Assembly: GCA_023428785.1 (NCBI GenBank) | Contig: JAEYWU010000018.1 | Location: 1-11,775 of the forward strand | Source: Pseudomonadota bacterium | GTDB taxonomy: Bacteria; Pseudomonadota; Alphaproteobacteria; Caulobacterales; Caulobacteraceae | Length of the DNA: 11,775 nt | Direction of reading: 5' to 3' | Shown: positions 1 to 9,372 of the stretch, piece by piece | Layout of the letters: every line of letters starts with the position of its first letter | Numbering within the stretch: the first letter of the stretch is position 1 | The notes under the pieces: model-generated | Database searches by the model: none | What the model was told of the DNA's origin: nothing | The model's input: the letters and a program-made list of their open reading frames with translations, nothing else | Program-made: the position numbers and the translations under genes

Positions 1-986
1 CCCCCGACGAGGCCCGCGTGGCCGAGTTCGGCCTCAAGAAGATGTGGAAATCGCCGAACGGCACCATCCGCAATATCCTTGGCGGCGTGGTCTTCCGCGA
101 GCCGATCATCTGCTCGAACGTGCCGCGTCTGGTGCCCGGCTGGACCCAGCCGATCGTCGTCGGCCGTCACGCCTTCGGCGACCAGTACAAGGCCACCGCC
201 ATCCTGATGCCGGGCGCCGGCACCCTGTCGATCAAATTCGTCGGCGACGACGGCCAGGTGATCGAGCACGAGGTGTTCAAGTCGCCGGGCTCGGGCGTCG
301 CCATGGGCATGTACAACCTCGATGCCTCGATCCGCGACTTCGCCCATGCCTCGTTCGGCTATGGCCTGGCGCGCAACTATCCGGTCTATCTGTCGACCAA
401 GAACACCATCCTCAAGGCCTATGACGGCCGCTTCAAGGACATCTTCCAGGAGGTGTTCGACGCCGACTACGCCGAAGAGTTCAAGAAGCGCGGCCTGACC
501 TATGAGCACCGCCTGATCGACGACATGGTGGCCGCGGCCATCAAGTGGTCCGGCGGCTTCGTCTGGGCGTGCAAGAACTACGACGGCGACGTCCAGTCCG
601 ACATCGTCGCCCAGGGCTTCGGCTCGCTGGGCCTGATGACCTCGGTCCTGATGACGCCGGACGGCAAGGTCATGGAGACCGAGGCCGCCCACGGCACCGT
701 CACCCGCCACTACCGCCAGCATCAGAAGGGCGAGGCCACCTCGACCAACTCGATCGCCTCGATCTTCGCCTGGACCCGCGGCTTCAAGCACCGCGCCAAG
801 CTGGACGGCAACGCCGAGCTGGACCGCTTCGCCGACACCCTGGAGCGGGTCGTCGTCGAGACCGTCGAGAGCGGCTTCATGACCAAGGACCTGGCCCTGC
901 TCGTCGGCGACCAACAGTCCTGGCTGACCACCGAGGGCTTCCTCGACAAGGTCGCCGAGAACCTCACGACCGCCATGGCCGCCTGA
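1..986 (+). CDS. icd: NADP-dependent isocitrate dehydrogenase, 5' end outside window
   Basis: This enzyme oxidatively decarboxylates isocitrate to 2-oxoglutarate in the cytoplasmic TCA cycle, producing NADPH. The reading frame is open from base 3 (PDEARVAEF...) to the TGA at 984-986. By comparison with the roughly 405-residue eukaryote-like dimeric IDH family, about 75-80 N-terminal residues lie left of the window, so the GTG at 18 is not the real start. Visible family landmarks are the substrate loop KSPNGTIRN (bases 48-74), IVVGRHAFGDQ with the isocitrate-binding Arg at 165-167 (equivalent of human IDH1 R132), the metal-binding stretch LIDDMV and NYDGDVQSD, and the NADP-binding motif AAHGTVTRHYR. 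All key residues I can check are present. The gene is followed at once by an intrinsic terminator, so it ends its transcription unit. Identification is confident; only the N-terminus is unseen. Confidence 0.97.
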   Translation, partial: PDEARVAEFGLKKMWKSPNGTIRNILGGVVFREPIICSNVPRLVPGWTQPIVVGRHAFGDQYKATAILMPGAGTLSIKFVGDDGQVIEHEVFKSPGSGVAMGMYNLDASIRDFAHASFGYGLARNYPVYLSTKNTILKAYDGRFKDIFQEVFDADYAEEFKKRGLTYEHRLIDDMVAAAIKWSGGFVWACKNYDGDVQSDIVAQGFGSLGLMTSVLMTPDGKVMETEAAHGTVTRHYRQHQKGEATSTNSIASIFAWTRGFKHRAKLDGNAELDRFADTLERVVVETVESGFMTKDLALLVGDQQSWLTTEGFLDKVAENLTTAMAA

Positions 987-996
987 CGATACCTCG

Positions 997-1032
997 CGCG
1001 GCGGGCGACGCCTCTGGCGCCCGCCGCGTTTT
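997..1032 (+). terminator. Intrinsic terminator of icd
   Basis: A perfect 11-bp GC stem (997-1007 pairs with 1018-1028) encloses a 10-base loop and is followed directly by TTTT (1029-1032). It starts 10 bases after the icd stop codon and ends 19 bases before the next ATG, so it separates icd from the DUF2939 gene. The stem is strong but the U-tract is short. Confidence 0.85.
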
Positions 1033-1051
1033 GAGGGCTTAACTGCGTTCG

Positions 1052-1879
1052 ATGAGCAGACGTATCGACATCGACGCCGGTGAGATCGCCCCCCCGCTGG
1101 ATGAGATCATCCGTCACATCGAGGACGGATCCGTCTCCGAACTGGTGATCCGCCGCGACGGACGTGAAGTCGCGCGCATGGGCCGCGCAGGCGCGTCTGC
1201 GCCCGCCGCCTATTCCGAGCCCGCCCGGTCCTATGCCTGGGACCGCGCCCGCCCCGAGCGCCATCGCTCGTCCTTCGGCGGCGTGCTCGCCAATCTGCTG
1301 GGCCTGGCCGTGATCGGCGCAGGCCTCGCCTTCGTCCTGGCCCCCGGCTACGCCTTCTTCGCCCTGCGCTCGGCCGCCCTGTCAGGGGATGTGCCGGCCC
1401 TGGCCGAGCTGGTCGACTACGGCGAGGTCCGCGCCTCGCTGCGCAGCCAGTTCTCGGACAACCCCCAGGCCCAGGAGCCTGAGCCCTCTTTCATGGAAGA
1501 CCCGATCGGCGCGATCCGCCGTCGCCTCGGCGAGGTCGCCGAGGAGGTCCAGGGCCAGTCGCCCGACATCGATCCCTATCTGACGCCCCAGGCCCTGGCG
1601 GCCATCACCTTCGGTGAAGGCCAGTACGCCGCCGAGCGTTCGCGTGAGGGTGCGCCGGCCCTCGATCACGAGGCCGGCGACCAGCCGTGGCCGGGTCTCG
1701 TCCACTGGGGTCCCAGCCGCACGCGGTTCCGCGTTACTGACGACGGGGGCTCCGAGACCATCCTGACCTTCAGCCGCACAGGCGTCTTCGCCTGGAAGCT
1801 CTCGCACATCGGCCTGCCCGATGGCGGCAGCCCCGAAGGCGCAGGCGAGGCGGCCGACGGGCCGCCGCAAGCGGGCTAG
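1052..1879 (+). CDS. Membrane-anchored DUF2939 protein with Phd/YefM-like N-terminus
   Basis: This 275-residue protein of unknown function has three parts. Residues 1-45 read as strand-helix-strand (RIDID, then PPLDEIIRHIEDGS, then ELVIRRDGREVARM), closely resembling the DNA-binding N-terminal half of Phd/YefM antitoxins. A charged linker rich in Arg, Ala and Pro follows. One hydrophobic segment at about 77-99 should span the membrane, leaving residues 1-75 probably cytoplasmic. Residues about 100-256 match my memory of the DUF2939 pattern: YAFFALRSAALSGDVPALA, then VDYGEVRASLRSQF, and a C-terminal W-G-P-S-R / WKLSHIGLP section. The last 20 residues are low-complexity Gly/Ala/Pro. The ATG at 1052 has only a weak upstream GAGGG. 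Its TAG stop shares CTAG with the stop of convergent alaS. The domain call is fairly sure; the role is unknown. Confidence 0.82.
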   Translation: MSRRIDIDAGEIAPPLDEIIRHIEDGSVSELVIRRDGREVARMGRAGASAPAAYSEPARSYAWDRARPERHRSSFGGVLANLLGLAVIGAGLAFVLAPGYAFFALRSAALSGDVPALAELVDYGEVRASLRSQFSDNPQAQEPEPSFMEDPIGAIRRRLGEVAEEVQGQSPDIDPYLTPQALAAITFGEGQYAAERSREGAPALDHEAGDQPWPGLVHWGPSRTRFRVTDDGGSETILTFSRTGVFAWKLSHIGLPDGGSPEGAGEAADGPPQAG

Positions 1880-4521
1880 GCCAGAGCCGCCCGCACCGCC
1901 GCCAGACCGTCTTCCGCCTTGGAGCCATCCGGCGCGCCGCCCTGGGCGAAGTCCGGCTTGCCGCCGGCGCCCTGGCCGCCCATGGCGATGACGGCAGCAC
2001 GGGCGAGGTCCGCCGCGTTCAGCTTGCCGGCCATGTCCGGGGTCAGGGCGACAGTGACCGCCGCCTTGCCGTCGTTGACGCCGACCAGGGCCACGACGCC
2101 CGAGCCAACCGCCTTCTTGAAGTCCTCGGCCACGCCACGCAGGGCCTTGCCGTCGACGCCGTCCAGCACGCGGGCGATCAGCTTCACCCCATTGATCTCT
2201 TCCGGCGCGGCGTTGCCGCCCGAGCCGCCGCCCAGCGCCAGCTGCTTCTTCAGGTCGGCGACCTGCTTCTCCAGCTGTTTGACCGAGGTCTGCAGGCCCT
2301 CGACCCGCGCCGGCACATCGCCCGGCTGGATCTTGAAGTCCCGCGCCAGACCGCGCGCGACCTTGGCCTGGGTTTCCAGGTACTGACGCGCCGCCTCGCC
2401 GGTCAGGGCTTCGATCCGGCGCACGCCGGCGGCGATGCCGCTCTCCGACACGATCTTGAAAAGGGCGATGTCGCCCGTGCGCGCCACGTGAGTGCCGCCG
2501 CACAGTTCGACCGAGTAGGCCTTGCCCGCCTCGGTCAGCGACCGGCCGAGCGTCAGCACCCGCACCTCGTCGCCGTACTTCTCGCCGAACAGGGCCACGG
2601 CGCCGGCCTCGATGGCCGCCTCGGGCGCCATCAGTTCGGTCGTTGCCGGGACGTTCTGGCGGATCACCGCATTCACCTCGGCTTCCATGGCCGCGATCTC
2701 GTCTTCGGTGACGGGCGCGTTGTGGCTGAAGTCGAAGCGAATGCGCTCGTGGTCCACCATCTGGCCCTTCTGGGCGACGTGATCGCCCAGCACGTTCTTC
2801 AGCGCCGCGTGCAGCAGGTGGGTCGCCGAATGGTTGGCCCGCGTCGTCAGGCGGGCCTCAGGCGTCACCGACAAGGTCGCGCGCGTGCCGATCTCCAGCT
2901 TGCCCGAGGTCACCTCGATGGCGTGGGCGTACAGGTCCCCGCCCGGCTTCTGGACGTCGATGACGCGGCCCGCGCCGCCCGGCCAGGTGATCTCGCCCTG
3001 GTCGCCGGCCTGACCGCCGCCCTCGCCGTAGAAGGGGGTCTGGTCGAACACGACCTCGCCGGTCTCACCCTCGGCGATCGCATCGGCCGCCACGCCGTCC
3101 TTGACGATGGCCAGCACCTCGCCGGCACCGTCGACGCTGTCATAGCCGGAGAACATCGTCGGCCCGAGGCGGTCGCGGATCTTGAGCCACTCGCCCTGCG
3201 AGGCCTTCTGGCCCGAGCCCTTCCAGTTCTCGCGCGAGCGGGCGCGCTGCTCGGCCATGGCGTGCTGGAAGCCGTCGACATTGACCGAGAAGCCGCGACG
3301 GCGGGCCTCGTCCTGCGTCAGGTCAAGCGGGAAGCCGTAGGTGTCGTAGAGTTCGAACGCCGTCTGGCCGTCCAGCATGTCGCCGGCCTTGAACCCCTGA
3401 ACCGCCGTCTCGAACAGGCCCATGCCGCGGCCGAGCGTCGTGCGGAACCGCTGCTCTTCCTGCTTGAGGGTGTCCTCGACGAAGGCCTGGGCCCGCTTCA
3501 GCTCCGGATAGGCGTCGCCCATGGACCCGACCAGCGTCGGCACCAGCCGATGCATCAGGGGTTCGGACGCGCCCAGCAGATGCGCGTGGCGCATGGCGCG
3601 GCGCATGATCCGGCGCAGCACATAGCCGCGGCCTTCGTTCGACGGCGTCACACCGTCCGCGATCAGGAAGGACGACGAGCGCAGATGGTCGGCGATGACC
3701 CGGTGCGACGGCGCCTGCTCGCCCTCGGCCTTGGTCGAGGTCAGGTCCTCCGACGCCGCGATCAGCGTCTGGAACAGGTCGGTGTCGAAGATCGAGTTCT
3801 TGCCCTGCAGGACCGACGAGATCCGCTCCAGACCCATGCCGGTGTCGACCGAGGGCTTGGGCAGGTCGCGAACGACGACGTCGTTCTCCTTCTCGAACTG
3901 CATGAAGACGTTGTTCCAGATCTCCACGAACCGGTCGCCGTCTTCGTCCGGCGAGCCCGGAGGGCCGCCTGGGACGTGGTCGCCGTAGTCGTAGAAGATC
4001 TCGGTGCAGGGCCCGCACGGCCCGTTGTCGCCCATGGCCCAGAAGTTGTCCGAGCCAGCGATGCGGATGATCTTGGAATCGGGGAAGCCCGTGACCTTCT
4101 TCCAGATGTCGAAGGCCTCATCGTCATCGATATAGACGGTGACCAGGAGCCGGTCGGGGTTCAGGCCGAAGTCCTTCGTCACCAGCTCCCACGCACGCGA
4201 GATCGCGTGCTCCTTGAAATAGTCGCCGAAGGAGAAATTCCCCAGCATCTCGAAGAAGGTCAGGTGCCGGGCGGTGTAGCCGACATTGTCCAGATCGTTG
4301 TGCTTGCCCCCGGCGCGCACGCACTTCTGCGACGACGTCGCGCGCGGCGACGGCGGGCGGGCGGCGCCGGTGAAATAGTCCTTGAACGGCACCATGCCGG
4401 CGTTGACGAAAAGCAGGGTCGGATCGTTCTGCGGCACCAGCGGCGCCGAGTGGATCTTCTGGTGTCCGTCCTTCTCGAAGAAATCGAGGAAGGTCGTGCG
4501 GATATCGTTCAGGGAGGTCAT
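1876..4521 (-). CDS. alaS: Alanyl-tRNA synthetase
   Basis: This 881-residue class II synthetase charges tRNA-Ala and hydrolyses mischarged Ser/Gly-tRNA-Ala; the length is normal for bacterial AlaS. The catalytic domain (about 1-240) shows motif 2 around RHLTFFEMLGNFSFGDYF (85-102). The tRNA-recognition region includes EGRGYVLRRIMRRAMRH (296-312). The editing domain carries the zinc ligands in HSATH (H564, H568) and CGGTH (C674, H678). A coiled coil lies at about 738-763, followed by a Gly-rich hinge (GGGSGG) and the C-Ala domain ending with GGKPDFAQGG. No residue I would call essential is missing. The start at 4521 gives the conserved N-terminus (MTSLNDIRTTFLDFF). No Shine-Dalgarno precedes it, and a -10-like element sits 6 bases upstream, so the mRNA may be leaderless. 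It lies 62 bases downstream of rraA on the same strand and shares its stop (CTAG) with the convergent DUF2939 gene. Confidence 0.98.
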   Translation of the reverse strand: MTSLNDIRTTFLDFFEKDGHQKIHSAPLVPQNDPTLLFVNAGMVPFKDYFTGAARPPSPRATSSQKCVRAGGKHNDLDNVGYTARHLTFFEMLGNFSFGDYFKEHAISRAWELVTKDFGLNPDRLLVTVYIDDDEAFDIWKKVTGFPDSKIIRIAGSDNFWAMGDNGPCGPCTEIFYDYGDHVPGGPPGSPDEDGDRFVEIWNNVFMQFEKENDVVVRDLPKPSVDTGMGLERISSVLQGKNSIFDTDLFQTLIAASEDLTSTKAEGEQAPSHRVIADHLRSSSFLIADGVTPSNEGRGYVLRRIMRRAMRHAHLLGASEPLMHRLVPTLVGSMGDAYPELKRAQAFVEDTLKQEEQRFRTTLGRGMGLFETAVQGFKAGDMLDGQTAFELYDTYGFPLDLTQDEARRRGFSVNVDGFQHAMAEQRARSRENWKGSGQKASQGEWLKIRDRLGPTMFSGYDSVDGAGEVLAIVKDGVAADAIAEGETGEVVFDQTPFYGEGGGQAGDQGEITWPGGAGRVIDVQKPGGDLYAHAIEVTSGKLEIGTRATLSVTPEARLTTRANHSATHLLHAALKNVLGDHVAQKGQMVDHERIRFDFSHNAPVTEDEIAAMEAEVNAVIRQNVPATTELMAPEAAIEAGAVALFGEKYGDEVRVLTLGRSLTEAGKAYSVELCGGTHVARTGDIALFKIVSESGIAAGVRRIEALTGEAARQYLETQAKVARGLARDFKIQPGDVPARVEGLQTSVKQLEKQVADLKKQLALGGGSGGNAAPEEINGVKLIARVLDGVDGKALRGVAEDFKKAVGSGVVALVGVNDGKAAVTVALTPDMAGKLNAADLARAAVIAMGGQGAGGKPDFAQGGAPDGSKAEDGLAAVRAALA

Positions 4522-4527
4522 GTGCGC

Positions 4528-4556
4528 GATCTAGTGTGAAGACCGCGCGTGATAAA
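4528..4556 (-). promoter_or_regulatory. Putative alaS promoter, possibly for a leaderless mRNA
   Basis: On the minus strand ACTAGATC (4535-4528) differs at one position from the Caulobacter housekeeping -10 consensus GCTANAWC. A weak -35 candidate, TTTATCA (4556-4550), lies 14 bases upstream of it. Only 6 bases separate the -10 from the alaS ATG, which would put +1 at or next to the A of the start codon. The -10 match is good but the -35 is poor, and this is inferred from remembered consensus sequences. Confidence 0.4.
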
Positions 4557-4583
4557 GGGTTTTGGCCGCTTTCGCACCCTCCG

Positions 4584-5060
4584 TCACAGCGGGTGGGGAC
4601 TGATGACCACGCCGTCCTCGTCGCTGTAGAGCCAGTGGCCCGGCTCAAAGACCCCCTCATCAAAGCTCAGCACCCCCTCGCGCTCGCCCTCGCCGGCCTT
4701 GGCGCTCTTGGCGGGCGACGTCCCCAGCGCCTTGATCCCGATGTCCAGACCGGCCAGCGCCACGCTGTCGCGGACCGGCCCGCGAATGACCAGGCCGGCC
4801 CAGCCGTTCTTGACCGCCATGCCCGCGATCAGGTCCCCGACCAGCGCCGTGCGCGGGCTGGCGTGGCCGTCGACGACCAGCACATGGCCATCGCCCGGTT
4901 CGCCCAGGATGGCCTTCACCAGCCCGTTGTCGCCCAGCACCCTGACCGTCCGGATCGGTCCGTGAAACCGCGCCCTGCCCCCGAACTGCCGGAACGGGGT
5001 CAGGCACACCGACAGCACCTCGGCGTGGTCATCGATAAGGTCGGCGGTGGCGTGGGTCAT
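4584..5060 (-). CDS. rraA: RraA family protein
   Basis: This 158-residue cytoplasmic protein is full length for the RraA/RraA-like family. In E. coli RraA binds and inhibits RNase E; relatives with the same fold are metal-dependent HMG/oxaloacetate aldolases. Family signatures are ATADLIDDH near the N-terminus, FRQFGGRARFHGPI (23-36), the phosphate-loop-like VLVVDGHASPRTALVGD (60-76), NGWAGLVIRGPVRD (85-98), LDIGIKALGT (105-114), and WLYSDEDGVV near the C-terminus. The Arg-Asp pair (R97, D98) of the aldolase-type site is kept, but the acidic residue expected three positions later is Ala101. Either an RNase E regulator or an enzyme remains possible. ATG at 5060 is preceded by GGAG (5070-5067) at 6-base spacing. 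It is divergent from the SRPBCC gene and may be co-transcribed with alaS. Confidence 0.88.
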   Translation of the reverse strand: MTHATADLIDDHAEVLSVCLTPFRQFGGRARFHGPIRTVRVLGDNGLVKAILGEPGDGHVLVVDGHASPRTALVGDLIAGMAVKNGWAGLVIRGPVRDSVALAGLDIGIKALGTSPAKSAKAGEGEREGVLSFDEGVFEPGHWLYSDEDGVVISPHPL

Positions 5061-5066
5061 CTCGGG

Positions 5067-5070
5067 CTCC
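5067..5070 (-). promoter_or_regulatory. Ribosome binding site of rraA
   Basis: GGAG on the minus strand, 6 bases before the ATG at 5060, supports that start codon. Confidence 0.6.
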
Positions 5071-5149
5071 GTGGGCCGCCTATTGGCCCTCGCGAACTTC
5101 GCCGTGGCAAGCCTCGCTCTTGCCCCAGAGCCGTGGCAAGAACCGGCGC

Positions 5150-5626
5150 ATGAGCATCCGTATCGAGCACCGCATCGGCGTCGCCGCGTCCCCGGAGAAG
5201 GTCTGGGAGGTCATCGCCGACCTCGAAAAATGGGCCGAATGGAACGCCATGCACCCCGAGGCTCGGGGGGCCATCGGCATCGGCGCCACGATCGAGGTGG
5301 CCGAGGTCATCGAGGGCGAGCCCGGCCGCCTGCATCAGGTGGTGATCCCGGACTGGACCCCGGAACTGCAGCTCATCTGGGTCAACCGCCGCGCCTTCAT
5401 GGCCCGCTCGACGCGCTACTTCGAGATCGAGAAGCTCTCGGACGAGGCCTGCCTGCTCGCCAACGGCGAGATCTTCGAGGGCTATCGCGGCAAGGCCTGG
5501 GCCCAAGGCCGCCGCGGCGCCTTCCGCGCCGCCTTCGAGGCCGTCAACCAGGCCATCAAGACCCGCGCCGAGGCCGCGATGACCCCGGCCCCCACACCGC
5601 GCCGCAAGGCGAAGGCGAAGGCCTAG
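5150..5626 (+). CDS. SRPBCC-fold (START/polyketide cyclase-like) protein
   Basis: This 158-residue cytoplasmic protein is probably a ligand-binding helix-grip (SRPBCC) domain protein. The opening IEHRIGVAASPEKVWEVIAD followed by KWAEWNAMHPEA (residues about 4-40) is the typical first strand plus helical cap of this superfamily. A C-terminal amphipathic helix around GRRGAFRAAFEAVNQAI also fits, since this helix closes the ligand pocket. The ligand is not predictable from sequence. The last 25 residues are a Pro/Ala/Arg/Lys tail (RRKAKAKA) of unknown use. I chose ATG at 5150 because the conserved domain begins there; the in-frame TTG at 5120 would add ten unrelated residues. It is divergent from rraA across 89 bases, and its TAG stop shares CTAG with the stop of convergent phoD. 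Confidence 0.82.
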   Translation: MSIRIEHRIGVAASPEKVWEVIADLEKWAEWNAMHPEARGAIGIGATIEVAEVIEGEPGRLHQVVIPDWTPELQLIWVNRRAFMARSTRYFEIEKLSDEACLLANGEIFEGYRGKAWAQGRRGAFRAAFEAVNQAIKTRAEAAMTPAPTPRRKAKAKA

Positions 5627-7305
5627 GCGCGGACGAGCGGCGCCATGCCCTGCGGGGTCGCGGTGGTCGACAGCCGCGCCCGCTCGCTCGTCTCGAACGT
5701 CGTGTCCATGATGGTCGACAGCCCCACCATCCGGCATTCGGCGCGTTCAGGCGTCAGGCTCAGCACGAAGAAGCCGCGCGGCTCGAATTCGCACCATTCC
5801 AGGTCCGGGCTTGCGTCGACCAGCATGTCTGCGATCGGGGCCCCCGGCAGGGCCCGCGAATAGGACGGCTGGGGGCTCGACACGGCCGTCGCCCCGAACT
5901 CCACCCCGACTTGCCCGGCTCCATCGTGCAGGTTTGACGCCCAGGCCGCATGGCTATCGCCGGACAGAACCACCAACCGGCCGCCGGCCTCGCGAACCTT
6001 GGCGTAGAGACGGTCGCGCTCGGCCGGATAGCCGTCCCAGGCGTCCAGGTTCAGCGGAGCCTGAACTGCGCCGAGGGTCGCCATCTGGGTCAGGCGGCGC
6101 TGCTGATAGTCCTGCAGTCCCGCCATGGCCGCATCGATCGCCGGCTGACCGACCGCCTCGACCAGATTCGGCACGACCAGCCGCGCCATCAGCACCTGAT
6201 TGCCCAGCACCTGCCAGGCGGCGTCATTGGTCATGGCCTCGCCCAGCCAGTCCAGCTGAGCCTGCCCCATCAGCCGGCGCTCGGAATCGTTCAGCCGCGC
6301 GCGGTTGATCGTCCCGTCCGGCCGCGTGATGTCCTCGTATTCGAACTGCAGCGCCCGCGCCGACAGCCGCGTCTCGACCATGTGCAGCTCAGCCGTCCGG
6401 CCGAACCGGAAGCTGCGCCGCACCGCCTCGTGCAACGGCGTGCCCGGCGCCGGATCGCGGATCGGATTCCATTCCAGATAGGCCCGGAGCGCCGCCGCCT
6501 TACGGTCGGCCCAGCTGCCCTCGCCCTCGTCGTGGTTCTCAGCCCCGCCTTCCCACGGATCGTTCGTCACCTCGTGATCGTCGAAGGTCATGATCCAGGC
6601 CGCGCTCGCGTGCGCCGCCTGAAGCTGGGGGTCCGACTTGTACTGCGCGTGGCGCTGCCGGTAGTCGGCCAGGGTCACGATCTCATGCGCCGGCTCAGGG
6701 ATCCGCCCCAGCTCCAGCCCGGTGCGCATGCCGTAGTCGCTGGCCGCCCCGCCGTACTCGTAGATGTAGTCGCCCAGGTGCACGACCGCGTCCACGCGCT
6801 CCAGCCCGGCGATGGCCTCATAGGCGTTGAAGTATCCGCCGGGGTGAAGAGAGCAGGAGGCCACGGCGAGGACAACCTCGTCGGTCGAATCCTCTGCGGG
6901 GAGGGTTCGGAAGCGGCCGACGGGCGAACGAACTGATCCTGCAATCGGCGACGCGTTGGAGGCGGCCCAGAACTGGAACCAATAGTCGCGCCCGGGTTCG
7001 AGGTCCTGGATATCGACCTTCACCGTCCAGTCGGAGCCTGCCGAGACTGAATGGATCGATCGAATCTCACCTAGATCAGGGCTATCCGAGAGTAGCAGTC
7101 CGACCGCTCCGTCACCCTGCATCTCTTGGGATTCAGGCGTGAGACGGGTCCAGAGAACCGCGCCAGTCGCCGTAGGATCACCCGAGGCTACGCCGTGAAG
7201 GAAGGTTCCGCGGGCCGGAAGCGCAGGAGGCGGGGGCGAAGCGCAAGCCGGGCTGGCTACGCCCACTCCCAGCAGCCCCAGCGCCTGTCTGCGGTCGATC
7301 TTCAT
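5623..7305 (-). CDS. phoD: PhoD-type alkaline phosphatase/phosphodiesterase, probable Tat export
   Basis: This 560-residue PhoD-like metallophosphatase probably releases phosphate from mono- or diesters outside the cytoplasm. The N-terminus MKIDRRQALGLLG is a twin-arginine-like signal followed by a short hydrophobic stretch and a Pro-rich linker. A small beta domain opens with FLHGVASGDPTATGAVLWTR (35-54). The catalytic domain shows VASCS (C151, Fe-ligand position by analogy with B. subtilis PhoD), HLGDYIYEY with D179 and Y182, TFDDHEVTNDPW (240-251), and LSGDSHAAWASNL near the C-terminus. The expected metal ligands are therefore present. ATG 7305 is supported by AGGAG 8 bases upstream. Codons for residues about 57-90 (CTA, ATT, TCA, GCA, GGA) are unlike the rest of the gene. 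It is divergent from the pseudouridine synthase and ends in CTAG shared with the SRPBCC gene. Confidence 0.93.
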   Translation of the reverse strand: MKIDRRQALGLLGVGVASPACASPPPPALPARGTFLHGVASGDPTATGAVLWTRLTPESQEMQGDGAVGLLLSDSPDLGEIRSIHSVSAGSDWTVKVDIQDLEPGRDYWFQFWAASNASPIAGSVRSPVGRFRTLPAEDSTDEVVLAVASCSLHPGGYFNAYEAIAGLERVDAVVHLGDYIYEYGGAASDYGMRTGLELGRIPEPAHEIVTLADYRQRHAQYKSDPQLQAAHASAAWIMTFDDHEVTNDPWEGGAENHDEGEGSWADRKAAALRAYLEWNPIRDPAPGTPLHEAVRRSFRFGRTAELHMVETRLSARALQFEYEDITRPDGTINRARLNDSERRLMGQAQLDWLGEAMTNDAAWQVLGNQVLMARLVVPNLVEAVGQPAIDAAMAGLQDYQQRRLTQMATLGAVQAPLNLDAWDGYPAERDRLYAKVREAGGRLVVLSGDSHAAWASNLHDGAGQVGVEFGATAVSSPQPSYSRALPGAPIADMLVDASPDLEWCEFEPRGFFVLSLTPERAECRMVGLSTIMDTTFETSERARLSTTATPQGMAPLVRA

Positions 7306-7312
7306 GGCGGGG

Positions 7313-7317
7313 CTCCT
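7313..7317 (-). promoter_or_regulatory. Ribosome binding site of phoD
   Basis: AGGAG on the minus strand sits 8 bases before the ATG at 7305. It supports the start that yields the twin-arginine signal. Confidence 0.7.
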
Positions 7318-7359
7318 CGTGCGGTGGGCGTCGGCGTGTCATAGAGCACCGATTGCGAC

Positions 7360-7364
7360 AGGAG
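7360..7364 (+). promoter_or_regulatory. Ribosome binding site selecting a TTG start
   Basis: AGGAG lies 8 bases before the in-frame TTG at 7373. No comparable site precedes the upstream in-frame ATG at 7304, so this site decides the start of the pseudouridine synthase. Confidence 0.7.
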
Positions 7365-7372
7365 CACGACCC

Positions 7373-8380
<1,008 letters not shown>

Positions 8381-8466
8381 CGCTCAAGCTTCCCCGTTGC
8401 GGGAAACGGTCCGCGCGACCATTTTGGGGTCTCGTTCGTTACACCCCCTGAGCTTCCAGGACCGCC

Positions 8467-9360
<894 letters not shown>

Positions 9361-9372
9361 AGAAAGGGCCTC

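Noticed and set aside
2488..4539. Long open frame (683 codons) antisense to alaS
   Set aside because: Its translation is Arg/Val/Leu/Asp-rich without recognisable domains, and it mirrors the codon bias of alaS. High GC makes such antisense frames common.
5120..5149. TTG start for the SRPBCC gene
   Set aside because: It adds ten residues outside the conserved domain; ATG 5150 begins the domain.
7240..7255. Lipoprotein signal in PhoD (SPAC at residues 18-21)
   Set aside because: The position three before the Cys is Ser rather than Leu or similar, so the lipobox is poor; a twin-arginine export signal explains the N-terminus better.
7304..7372. Upstream ATG start for the RluA-family gene
   Set aside because: It has no ribosome site, overlaps the phoD start and adds residues not seen in the family; the TTG at 7373 has AGGAG at ideal spacing.
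7306..7372. Possible Pho box (CTGTC...) upstream of phoD
   Set aside because: Only one partial half-site resembles CTGTCAT; the second repeat at the required spacing does not match.
8393..8409. Hairpin after the pseudouridine synthase gene as a terminator
   Set aside because: The stems are only 4-5 bp and no T-tract follows.
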